Of a stretch of 64,000 bases of DNA, positions 11,513 to 21,520 are shown piece after piece. The number at the start of each line of letters is the position of its first letter. Position 1 is the stretch's first letter. Below the pieces are notes generated by a model. That model was not told the DNA's origin. It saw only the letters and a list, made by a program, of their open reading frames with translations, and searched no databases. A program made the position numbers and the translations under genes. Source of the stretch: Drosophila miranda (Eukaryota; Arthropoda; Insecta; Diptera; Drosophilidae); NCBI RefSeq assembly GCF_003369915.1, contig NC_046675.1:3162001-3226000 (forward strand), written 5' to 3'.

Positions 11513-11846
11513 CTAGCGAACACTTTTTGTTTTGTTGCTGCCGAGACCACGTCTATGGAAATACGCGTACTCCAGATTGTTAGCCTTTCCATAGCGCGTC
11601 ACAAAGCCCAGGTGATACGCCGCCGGCCCGGGTCCGACAAGATTTGGACGATTGCTAGACCGAGATTGGGTCCCGAAGGAATACTGCGGGCTTCGCTGCA
11701 TCCTGGAGTCGCACTTCTCATAGCCGAAGCAGCTGGGCAGCATGTATGCGCCGGGTCCGGGTCCTTGTAAAATATTTCGAAATTATGTAGCTAAATTTAA
11801 AACATCAAACAATCGTTTAGATCTTACCCAAAGGTTTATGCGACAT
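11513..11846 (-). CDS. Truncated SHIPPO-repeat paralogue, 89 aa
   Basis: Two exons, 11846-11828 and 11763-11513, give an 89-residue frame. Exon 1 is 19 nt, exactly the size of exon 1 in the gene at 5696-6603, and the intron phase is the same. Exon 2 aligns with exon 2 of that gene (GPGPGAYMLP, then QYSFG, then GPGPAAY and LEYA), but after LEY it runs into an unrelated basic tail and stops. The homologue continues for two more exons; I see no SHIPPO motif further downstream. It is either a short functional paralogue or a degenerating duplicate. Confidence 0.65.
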
Positions 11847-12203
11847 ATTGGAGTTAAAATTTAAAAATGTAATAGAAAAACTTTTCAAAAAAATTTTAAA
11901 GTTGGTATCAAAAGGGGAATGAGAACTAACATCAAATCCTATCCCCAACCAAAACAGAACGAAAAACCAAGGCCAGCTGGATGATGAACAAAATGAATAA
12001 ATGAAAAGCTCAATAAACTCCTAATCATAATCCTAATCACGGGCATGGTATGGCCTTATCGGTAATGCTTCTTGTCTTGGCCACTCTGGGGGGAGTGCCC
12101 CAAGTGTTTAGATAACTTGTCAGCTTGTCCAGCTCATAGCTGCAGCTGCGTCCGTGCCGGTCAGTCCGTTGGCAGCCAATCAAGCGAACGGTCAACGAGG
12201 AAA
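11847..12203. other. Intergenic region upstream of the first Gba1 gene
   Basis: Divergent promoter region between the truncated SHIPPO gene and the first glucocerebrosidase gene. The start codon of the latter at 12204 is followed at once by a signal peptide. No other element recognised. Confidence 0.5.
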
Positions 12204-14078
12204 ATGTCTGCCAGCAAAGGAGTTTTGCTGCTCGCAGTGCTGCTGCTGATAGCTGCAATCGGTAAGTGGCAATGAAAACCAAAAAACCATAAAATGAAAT
12301 TAGAAACTGGAATTGACACTTACCACCTGCACGGTTCTTCAGGTGGCCGGGGGGAAACGGTGCCGTGCAAAGTGAAGGATGCGGAGCAGGGAAAGGTGTG
12401 CGTGTGCACGGCTGATTATTGCGACTACTTGGAGAATCCCACGCTGACGGACGACACAGAATTCGCACTGATTTCCAGCTCCAAGCAGGGTCTGCGATTC
12501 GCCACATCCCACGGACACTTCGGGACAGAGGACACGTACACTGTGCAGGACTATGTGGAGCCCGTTCCAGAGGCCAAAAACAATACAATTTTCTCTCGCC
12601 TGCTGGATCAGGCTTTGGCCAGTGCCTTCACCTTGGAGTCGCGCGAGAGCACCATCACCCGCTTCGTGACACTGAAAGTGAATCGCAGCAAAACCTACCA
12701 GACAATGACGGGCTTCGGTGGCAGCTACACCGGAGCCGTATCCTACCTAGTCGACAATTTCAAGCAGCCTGAACTCGCCGACCATCTGTACAAGTCCTTC
12801 TACGCTGAGGAGGGGCTGGGCTTCAATCTGATGCGCATATCGATCGGCGGCTGCGACTTTGACCTCGGTGCCTGGGCCTATGCCGAGGAAGAGGACAACA
12901 CAATGCTCGACGGCATGGACGAGCTGGACGAACGCGATGTAATGCGTGTGGGCCACATAAAACGCCTCGTCGAGGTCTCGGGCATAAAGAATCTGCGAAT
13001 TAAGGGTGCGGCCTGGAGTGCTCCGCCTTGGATGAAGACGAACAACAGGTGGACAGGATTCGGACGCCTCCAAAAGCAGTACTACCAGACCTGGGCCGAC
13101 TACCACCTCAAGTGGGTGAAACTGATGGAGGATAATGGACTGCCCATCTGGGCCATTTCCACAGGCAACGAGCCACTGAACGGCATCTTCTTCATGTACT
13201 TTGTCAAATTCATGAGCATGGGCTGGACTCCACAGACGCAGGCCATCTGGTTGAACGACCACCTGGGGCCAACGATCCGAAACTCTGAATTCAAGGATAT
13301 CATCCTTTTCGGCAACGATGATCAGCGCTACTCCTTTCCACACTGGTTCAAAATGGTAAGGTCCTCAGCCAGCATCCAAGTTCATGGTCATTATCGCGCA
13401 TCAATTCCAGATGAATTACACCCGCCCCAATTCGGTTGACTACCTGGACGGATTATCGCTGCACTGGTATTGGGATGAGATTTTCGGTAGCAGCCTTATC
13501 GATGAGACCACCGATTACGCGCCCGACAAGCTCCTAATCGTCTCCGAGTCGTGCATCGGCGATAAGCCCTGGCAGAGGTCGGCCCCCGTCCTGGGCAGCT
13601 GGGAGCGGGCTGAGAAGTACACGCGCGCCTTCTTGGAGAACATAAAGCATGGCTTCCATGCCTGGATCGATTGGAATATCATTTTGGACGAGGAGGGCGG
13701 TCCCAACTATGTGGACAATACAGTCGATGCCCCCGTCATTGCCAACACCACAAGTAAGTTCACTTAATCCAGAATTTTACAACGTATGCACATACTAACC
13801 GATTCCTTTCAGCCAATGAGGAGTTCTACAAGCAGCCCATGTTCTATGCCATGGGTCACTTCTCCAAGCTGGTGCCAGAGGGCTCCATACGCGTCGATGC
13901 TGTGCCCAGCAACGTCAATCTGGATTGCGTTGCCTTCTTGCGGCCGGACAAGAAGATTGCCGCCGTGCTCTTCAACAGCGGACGCGCCGATACAAACATT
14001 ACTGTGGTGGACAGTGAGCGCGGCCAGTTTACGGTCAATGTGCCCGCCAAGTCCATTCACACCTTGCTGTACAGCTGA
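12204..14078 (+). CDS. Gba1: Lysosomal acid beta-glucosidase (glucocerebrosidase), first paralogue, 559 aa
   Basis: Four exons: 12204-12261, 12343-13355, 13411-13753 and 13813-14078 (1680 nt with stop). Glycoside hydrolase family 30: it cleaves glucosylceramide to glucose and ceramide in lysosomes. A hydrophobic signal peptide spans about residues 1-23. An N-terminal Cys-rich segment (VCVCTADYCDYLE) matches the animal GBA fold. The acid/base Glu is E296 in STGNEPLNG and the nucleophile is E403 in VSESCIGDKPW, both intact. The TGFGGSYTGA and AAWSAPPWMKTN blocks of the TIM barrel are present. AATAAA follows the stop codon closely. It sits 615 bp upstream of a second copy in the same direction. 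It corresponds to one of D. melanogaster Gba1a/Gba1b; I cannot tell which. Confidence 0.93.
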
Positions 14079-14693
14079 GCACATTTTTGCAATAAACGAA
14101 CTTTTATTGGATTCCATGCGGTTTTCTTTGGCGGCCTGCAAGTGCGAAAGGGATGGCTATTGCTTGAAATTGCAAAGGGCTGGACAAAGGTATATTTGAA
14201 ATAGGGTAAGGTTCAATGGGTACATATTTTGCATGGAAAACTGTCTGGCATTTATTGCGGACAATGCCTTACCTTTTTATTAATAGACCTTGGGCTTCAC
14301 TGGGAGTGCGAAAGGGACAACTAGAGTTGTCCGAACGATACACCGTTTCGCAACCAATAGCTTTCGATTACCGGGCGATAACCAGATCACCTGTTTCTTT
14401 GCTTCGCGCGGCCCCTCTGGCAGTTTGCATAACTTTTACTTTTGATTGCGTGCGCCGATTTCCAAGTGGGTATGGATCGTTGCTTGTCGTCGTCTTGCCG
14501 GCCGCTTTATCAGATCAACAGCTGGGCCCGGGTCAAGTGGCTCACAAAAACACAAACAACTTGAGCGAAATTCAGTTTCCCGCGACGCTTGATTGGAGAA
14601 ACGCTTTCGAAGTCCGCTTGGACTCAGTCGAGTGGACGCCTCCAATCGAGACTCATCACCTCTGCTGCAGTTTGACTTCCCCTGCAAACTAAA
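14079..14693. other. Intergenic region between the Gba1 paralogues
   Basis: Holds the 3' UTR and AATAAA (14091-14096) of the first gene, then the promoter of the second. GATA-type sites occur at 14377-14381 and, inverted, at 14507-14511. That would fit gut expression but is a weak inference. Confidence 0.5.
14091..14096 (+). terminator. Poly(A) signal of the first Gba1 gene
   Basis: AATAAA 12 bases after the TGA at 14076-14078, giving an unusually short 3' UTR. Confidence 0.75.
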
Positions 14694-16980
14694 ATGAAAG
14701 AAATTTGGCTGTGCTTTCTTTTTGCAGTGGCCGCAATCTCTGCCCAGTCGGGAGGTGAGTTAAACACAAGTGATAAGTGCCTACCTGTTCACCTCAACTG
14801 TACGATTTGCAGGTGCGGCCTCAACGCAGCTGCCCTGCGATCTCCGCGAGACACCGCATGGCAGTGTTTGCGTGTGCACCAGCACCTACTGCGATTACTT
14901 GGAGCAGCCGGAACTTAATGAGGTCTCCCGGATTGTGGTGATCAGCTCCAGCAAGGTGAGTGGGCAGGCCCCAAGAAATCCCATTGATTGATACAGCTGT
15001 TGTTTTATAGGATGGCCTGCGCTTTAAAGTAACCACTGGGGACCTATCCAACAAGGCACCTTTGGTGGTGGAAGACATACAGTCGACTGATGAGAACTTT
15101 CACGCGGAGGCCATAGTGGTGGATCAGCACAGAGCCTGGCTGAACTTGGCAAGCATTCCCCAACGATTGTGTAGCTAATCTAAGCATTCAAAATTGTCAA
15201 ACATCACTTAATCCGTCTGTAATTGCAGTTATCAATGCCAGCGTCAAGACTGTAAGCGTTTCAGTTAAGCGGGAACAGCGTTATCAGAACGTAACCAACT
15301 TTGGCGGGGCCTTGACTGGAACTGTCTCTCACTTACTTCAACTGTTGCCGACAGAGTTGCAGGACCATGTCTACAAGTAGGTTTCAAATCCTGACAGCTC
15401 CACAATTCTAGATGTAATCTGTTTCCCATTGAAGATCATATTACCACGACGATGGCATTGCCTACAACAGCATCCGCACGTCCATAGGAGGATGTGACTT
15501 TGATTTGGAACCCTGGGCCTACAACGAGCTGCCACGAAATGATGTCGCCCTGTCCAACTTTACTGAACTCGATCCAAGGGATCTGCAGAAAATTGAACAA
15601 CTGAAACGCCTCAAGAGTGTGGCCCGAATGGAGGAGCTAAAAATTATGGCTGCTGCCTGGAGTGCGCCTCCTTGGATGAAGACCAACGACCGATGGACAG
15701 GCTTTGGCCAGCTAAAGTCGGAATATTACCAGACCTGGGCCCTCTATCATCTCAAGTGAGCGGGAAAGAACTTTTACACACTGTGAATGCCATTCATTTT
15801 GGGGTGGAATCTGTTGCAGATTTCTCGAACTGATGCAGTCTAAAAATATGCCGATTTGGTCCATATCCACTGGCAATGAGCCGCTAAACGGCGTCATCGG
15901 CTTCTTCTTTGTGCACTTCATGAGCATGGGCTGGACGCCCTGGCAGCAGGTAGGAGGCATGGGCATGCCAAACGTTCAATCATGATTCTGGCTATTAAGC
16001 ATCTTGAAATATTTACGACCAGGCAATATGGCTGAGCGATCATCTAGGTCCGACCATTAGGAACTCGACGCAGAAGCCTGTGCTCATCTTTGGCAACGAT
16101 GACCAGCGGTACACGTTTCCCTCGTGGTTCCGCAAGGTGAGGTGGTGCCTGAAAATGTTTCAATTAAACACTCGCGACAGTTCTCATTTATTTTAGATGC
16201 GTTCATCCCGCAGCAATTCACTGTCGTATTTGGATGGCCTGGCCGTCCACTGGTATTGGGATGAGCTGGTTGGTCCCCAGCTCATTGATCAGGCACATGC
16301 CGAAATGCCCAACATGCTGCTGCTCAACACGGAGTCCTGCATTGGCGACAAGCCCTGGCAGACGCACGGCCCCGAGCTGGGCAGCTGGCAGCGGGGCGAG
16401 AATTACATGCGTGCCTATATACAGGATTTTCAACACAATTTCAACGGTTGGCTGGACTGGAATCTAGTGCTGGACGAGAAGGGCGGACCCAACTATGTGA
16501 ACAACTTTGTGGACGCACCGATCATTGTGAATGCGACGAGTCGCAGTGAGATCTACAAGCAACCGATTTACTATGCCATCGGGCACTTCTCCAAGTTTCT
16601 GCCGGCGCAATCGGTGCGCATCGAGACGCGGATCGAGGGCGAAAACAATTCCTTTTCGCAGCTAAGTGTAGTCGGCTTCCAGCGACCGGACGGCAGTGTG
16701 GCGTTGATCGTCTACAATGGGTAAGTGGCGCGCGTGTCTACATATCCTGTATTCTATTTTGGGCCTCATCTGCGACGGTGCCGCTTAAGTGCGTCAACTT
16801 AATTGCCTACAACGCTGCAGCGTTGCACATTTATGAATGCCTTGCCTCTAATGGATGCTCTGCTTTGCTCTCTTTTGCAGCCAAAATCTGCCAGTGGAAG
16901 TGGCGCTCAACGATAGCCAAAGTGGTGCATTTAATCTACTCCTTCCGCCCCGCTCCTGGCACACAGTGCTCTATAAGTGA
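14694..16980 (+). CDS. Gba1: Lysosomal acid beta-glucosidase (glucocerebrosidase), second paralogue, 566 aa
   Basis: Nine exons: 14694-14754, 14813-14955, 15011-15170, 15229-15376, 15435-15755, 15820-15949, 16023-16136, 16197-16720 and 16881-16980 (1701 nt with stop). The donor of exon 3 (T|GTAGCT at 15171) is weak but is the site that keeps phase. Signal peptide is about residues 1-18. Acid/base E298 (STGNEPLNG) and nucleophile E405 (NTESCIGDKPW) are conserved, so the enzyme should be active. The gene has eight introns against three in its neighbour, although the proteins align throughout. The paralogues are too diverged for a recent duplication. A poly(A) signal lies at 17128-17133. The other member of the Gba1a/Gba1b pair. 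Confidence 0.9.
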
Positions 16981-18818
16981 GATTCCAAGAAGTGAATCGA
17001 GTGGAGTTTCAAGTAAGTTAAGTAAGGTTACGAGTCCATCTGCCGCTGCCCAAAGGACCAATTAGGATAGACGACATGTCTCATGTTTGCGCGACACCAC
17101 AGCTCAAGTGACAACAAAACGGAAGCCAATAAATTGCCCTCAACAGGATGGGCATGGAGATGGGGATGGGGATGGCGAGGAGGATGCAAGGATGTAATGC
17201 TCGCTTGAGACTATCTCCCTATGACAACGGAAATTTGTTTAAGCTGCTCAATTTGCCGTAACGCCGTCTGTTTACAATGAAATTTCATTTGCCGTTTAAT
17301 GCCCTTTCCCGCCTCTCGCACAGAAGCCCGAATCTCTTTTATCTGGGGAGGAGGGAACGGCACAGTACAAAAGGCCCACATGTAGCATAGATATTTCAAG
17401 TTGATATCAAGTTGAGTGACAACTGCCAGTCGAGCGGCAACAACCGAAAAATACATATTTTTTTAGTTCTAGGATTTAGTTTTTCTTTTTTTGTGTTGTT
17501 CAATATATATGCTCTATAAATATGATTGTCAATTGAGCGCTAAGCAAATGCATTTCCCTCTGTGCATCGCACTTGGCGCACAAAATGGGGCGTTTTATGT
17601 AAGACGATAAATTAAAACATGAAACGTTTATACGCGACCATATGACGACTAGTGGTTTTGTGGCAGTGTCTGCTTTACTGATGCGATTCCTGCTGGATAC
17701 ATTTGATAATGTAGCATGAATTGAATCATCAGGCCCTGGGTGCTTACCCTTTTGTACTTGAAATCCATTCTTTGTGCATCCATCATACGAGTAGTATGTG
17801 CCTGTAGCATTGTATATGCAACAGAACGGCTTGGGAACAACATATCTCAAGTGCTTACAACAAAATACACTTATCAGCAATGAGCGTGTCAATTACAATC
17901 CGCCTCTACTGCCTCTACCCTTCCAAGCTAGAGAGGAAAGTGGAAAGTGCCAACAGCCAGCAATGTGTCGGGTGTTGTGTAGTGCATTCAGTTAATGAGG
18001 CTCATTATTAATATGGCAACGATATGTTCACGTCGGGAGCCATGAGGAGCAGGCCGGCTGCAAAGGGAATTTACACGCGCTGCCCTGTCATCAGGAAGAT
18101 CAAAGAACAGTCTCCAGTCTCTCCAGTGGCAGTCGCCATAATGTGTTATGAGTTATTGGTGGAGTGGCAAACTGATCCGTTTCCTGGCCGCCCGATCGCT
18201 GGCTTGTCAGCAGCTGACAGCACCATGTCACAGCAATTTGCTCGATCTGTAGGTGTTCCATGTCAACTTCAGCGTCTCATGGCATCCCATGGCATCGCAT
18301 CGCCACCAACCCGAGATGTCAGTGTAATGCCCTCTGACAGCCACTCAGATTGAATGCTCAAACACAAACTAAACTAAACTGGATACTATTTAGCGCTAGA
18401 TTTATTTCGGGCATTAAATAGAGATCGCATTTCAGGCACAAAGTACCCCCATTCCCCCAGCGAGTCGGCGAGAAGTGCACTTAAGTGACTCAAGGGGACA
18501 GGCGCCGGATGTGCGCAATCATTGCCCTGTCCTCCTGCCCATGTTCCATGTTCCATGTTCCAGTCCCAGTCCCTCAGCTGGAGAAAAGTGCAAGTTATAA
18601 ATACGAGTAGATACAGATACAATCCATGGAGTGGGAGTATCACGGTGTATGGGTAATTTTACCAAAACGATTTCTCCAGCCCTCCAGATAAGATTAGATT
18701 ATGTGGCCAGCAGAGCACCATCGAATGCGGGGAATAGGCAAATTAGCCAACCATATCCAACTATCATAACCATAGCCATTGGCCAAATGTCATCAAACAG
18801 CGCACAGCCATCAGCAAA
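16981..18818. other. Intergenic region, Gba1 to the first CRAL-TRIO gene
   Basis: About 1.8 kb with only short shadow frames. Besides the Gba1 3' UTR it contains a GGGATG/GGCATG-rich patch near 17150-17180. No exon or RNA gene recognised. Confidence 0.5.
17128..17133 (+). terminator. Probable poly(A) signal of the second Gba1 gene
   Basis: AATAAA about 150 bases downstream of the stop at 16978-16980. Confidence 0.55.
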
Positions 18819-19864
18819 ATGCGACGTCCGCTCTCGCCGACACTGGCCAAGCTGGCCGAGAAGGAGGTGAACGAGACGCCAGACCGCATCCAGCAGGACA
18901 TCATTATCCTGCGCGTGTGGATACGCCAGCAGCCGCATCTGCGTGCCCGCACCGACGACGACTTCCTGATTGCCTTCCTGCGTCGCTGTCGGTATAGCCT
19001 GGAGCAGACCAAGCGGCGCATCGATCGCTACTTTACCCACTACAACCTCTTTCCGGAGATCATGAACAATCGGTGTGTGACCCAGCGACTGCTGGACATC
19101 AACCGCTTGGGGTAAGCCATAGAAACTTTATCCATGATGATGGAATCATCTTTAATCTCTCACCCTTCTTTCTTATAGAGTCTGCCTATATCCCGATATG
19201 CCAAAGGGCGACAGTCGCACTGCGCTGTTCATCGCTCGTTTCGGCCACTTCGATCCGAACCTCTATATGCTGCGCGAGATCTATCACTTCACCTCGATGG
19301 CCATGGAGATTGTTGCCTTGGAGAATGATTATGCCTCGCTGGCGGGTATTTGTGAGATAATCGACTTGGAGGGCGTCAGCTCGGATAAGATGCGACGATT
19401 CGACAAGGTTCTCTTTCGGAAATGGTGGAACTGGCTCTACAACTGCGGCCCGCTGAAGGTGAAGGAAATGTACATCATCAACATGCCCAAGGATATACAG
19501 GGAACGATCATGTTCCTCTACAATATTCTCAGCATGCAGGTTAACTATCCGGTAAGCAATCATCGAATGCATAAAGTCGGCTCTGAAGCATATATTTCCC
19601 TTTTTCTAGATACGCGTCCTGAAGTCTAGTGAGGAGCTGATCGAGCATATTGGCAAAGAGACGCTGCCGGAGGAGTATGGCGGCACCAATGGTCATATGG
19701 GCGAGTGCATGGCCTACATGGAGGACCTGTTGAACAGCTATCGTGGCTACTTTGACCAGGACTGCCACTACGGGACCATCGAGGAGCTGCGACACGACGA
19801 GGTTACCCATTATGAGGCAGAGTTCGGGGCCAGCGGCTCCTTTCGCAAGTTAAACTGGGATTGA
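18819..19864 (+). CDS. CRAL-TRIO (Sec14-like) lipid-binding protein, first paralogue, 306 aa
   Basis: Three exons: 18819-19111, 19179-19551 and 19610-19864 (921 nt with stop). The N-terminal CRAL-TRIO-N helical region (residues about 20-75; LRVWIRQQPHLRARTDDDFL and FLRRCRYSLEQTKRRID) precedes a CRAL-TRIO lipid pocket (about 95-260) ending in the typical LPEEYGGTNG. The family binds hydrophobic ligands such as tocopherol, retinal or phosphoinositides in the cytosol; the ligand here is unknown. The next gene is a tandem paralogue with the same exon structure; I recall CG10300 and CG10301 in this position in D. melanogaster. No signal peptide. ATTAAA at 19972-19977 is the likely poly(A) signal. 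Confidence 0.9.
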
Positions 19865-20255
19865 CATTGACCCAGATCGAAAGAGAACTCTCTTCGGGGA
19901 CACCTCCGGATATTCCCCACACGTAAACGCCAGCGTATCTATATCCAAGCTTTGGTGTAGTCAGTCGATCAATTAAAGATAACACAAACATATCGCCTAT
20001 CTATCTATGCACCCAACTATCATATCCGTACTTCAGTAGGTACATATGTATCCGTATCTGTGTCTGTGCTGCCGGTTTTGGGTTCGTGTGGTGTCGTATC
20101 GAACAGAGTTGCCGTTCGTTCCGTTGCTAATTTACAAGGTGTTCCCTGATTAGATATACGTATCGCTTAGCGGCAGCGATGCCAGCGGCAGGGTAGCACC
20201 CACCGCGATGCGTCAGTGGTCTTGGCATTCCGTTAACAGCTAGACAAGCTCCAGC
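19865..20255. other. Intergenic region between the CRAL-TRIO genes
   Basis: Short spacer with the 3' UTR of the first gene (ATTAAA at 19972) and the promoter of the second. No further gene. Confidence 0.5.
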
Positions 20256-21320
20256 ATGGCGTCCGCACTCAGAACCCTAGACCCCGAACTGTTGGCCGTG
20301 GCCAAGACCGAGTGCAACGAGGAGCAGTCACAGCGCGAGGCGATGGTGGCCACGCTCCAGGTGTGGATTACCAAGTCGCCGCACCTCAAGGCCCCCACCG
20401 ACGAGCAGCTGATCCTGGCCTTCCTGCGACGCTGCCGCTACAGCCAGGAGGAGACCAAACGGCGCTTCGACAACTACTACTCCCTGCGCAGCGTGTTCCC
20501 CGAGGTGCTCGGCTCCCGGCAGGTGGATGAGGCACTTCTGACGCAGCTGCAGCGCGGGTGGGTTGAAAATGCGCCGCCTCCCCACGAGGAAAAGAGAATG
20601 GAATTCATTGTTGTTCTATCCACAGCGTTCATGTGATACCCGCTCGTCCGGTCAGCCCCCAGGGACCACGGGTGATCATTTCCCCGTTCCGCCAAATCGA
20701 TCCCAAGAAGTCGAGCCCGCGCGAGGCCTTCAAACTCGTGTTCATCCTGCTGGAGCTGCTCGCCCTGGAGTGCGACAATGCGAGCATTTCGGGTCTCATC
20801 TGGGTGGTGGATGCTCGCGACGTAACCATGGAGCAGATGATGCAGTACGATCCGTTTCTGCTTAAGAAGGCCTTCGCCCTGGTGGATCAGTGCCTGCCCC
20901 TGCGTTTTGTGGAGATTCATATGATCAATATGCGGCGCGAGGGACAAACTATCTTCAATTTCGTGACCAAATTCCTTCCCTCCAAGCTGCCTTTTAAGGT
21001 GGGTTGTGCATCGAAGTGATCCCCAAGTGGATTTTAATCGATTTCCATCTGCTTTTCAGTTTGTGGTGCACAAGAAATCGGAGGATCTGTACGAGCACAT
21101 ACCTCGGGAGGCCATGACCATCGAGTATGGAGGCACCAATGGCTATCAGGCTGAGGCCCTGGACTATTGGCGCCAGCGTCTGTTGGATAACAAGGACTAC
21201 CTTGCCCGCGATGCCCAGTACGGGACCAACGAGAAGTTGCGCGTGGGCCTGGCCAGTGCCTGGTCGAACGGAGAGCTGAATGGGATGAGCGGCTCCTTCC
21301 GCAAACTGGAGCTGGACTGA
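20256..21320 (+). CDS. CRAL-TRIO (Sec14-like) lipid-binding protein, second paralogue, 311 aa
   Basis: Three exons: 20256-20557, 20626-20998 and 21060-21320 (936 nt with stop). The order is the same as in the upstream gene: CRAL-TRIO-N (FLRRCRYSQEETKRRFD) and then the lipid pocket with PREAMTIEYGGTNGYQ near the C-terminus. Exon 2 is 373 nt in both genes and both intron phases agree, showing tandem duplication. The two proteins have diverged widely, so the duplication is old. Its 3' end faces nau on the other strand, with 200 bp between stop codons. Confidence 0.9.
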
Positions 21321-21520
21321 GTGAGACGAGATGCTATGACGCTATTCATTGTTTCAATTATTGTTTAATTAAGTGCTAAGGCTATACAAATAATTTAAGT
21401 CCTATGTACTATAGTGGTCACTGGGTATCTCGTGTATCCTCTTATAAATATTTTTACAATTACCTAATGGACATGGGGATGGGGATGGGCATGGGCATGG
21501 GGGCTAATCTTAGAGCTGCA

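Noticed and set aside
18699-19572. Minus-strand frames opposite the CRAL-TRIO genes
   Set aside because: Antisense shadows of GC-rich coding exons; no domain matches.
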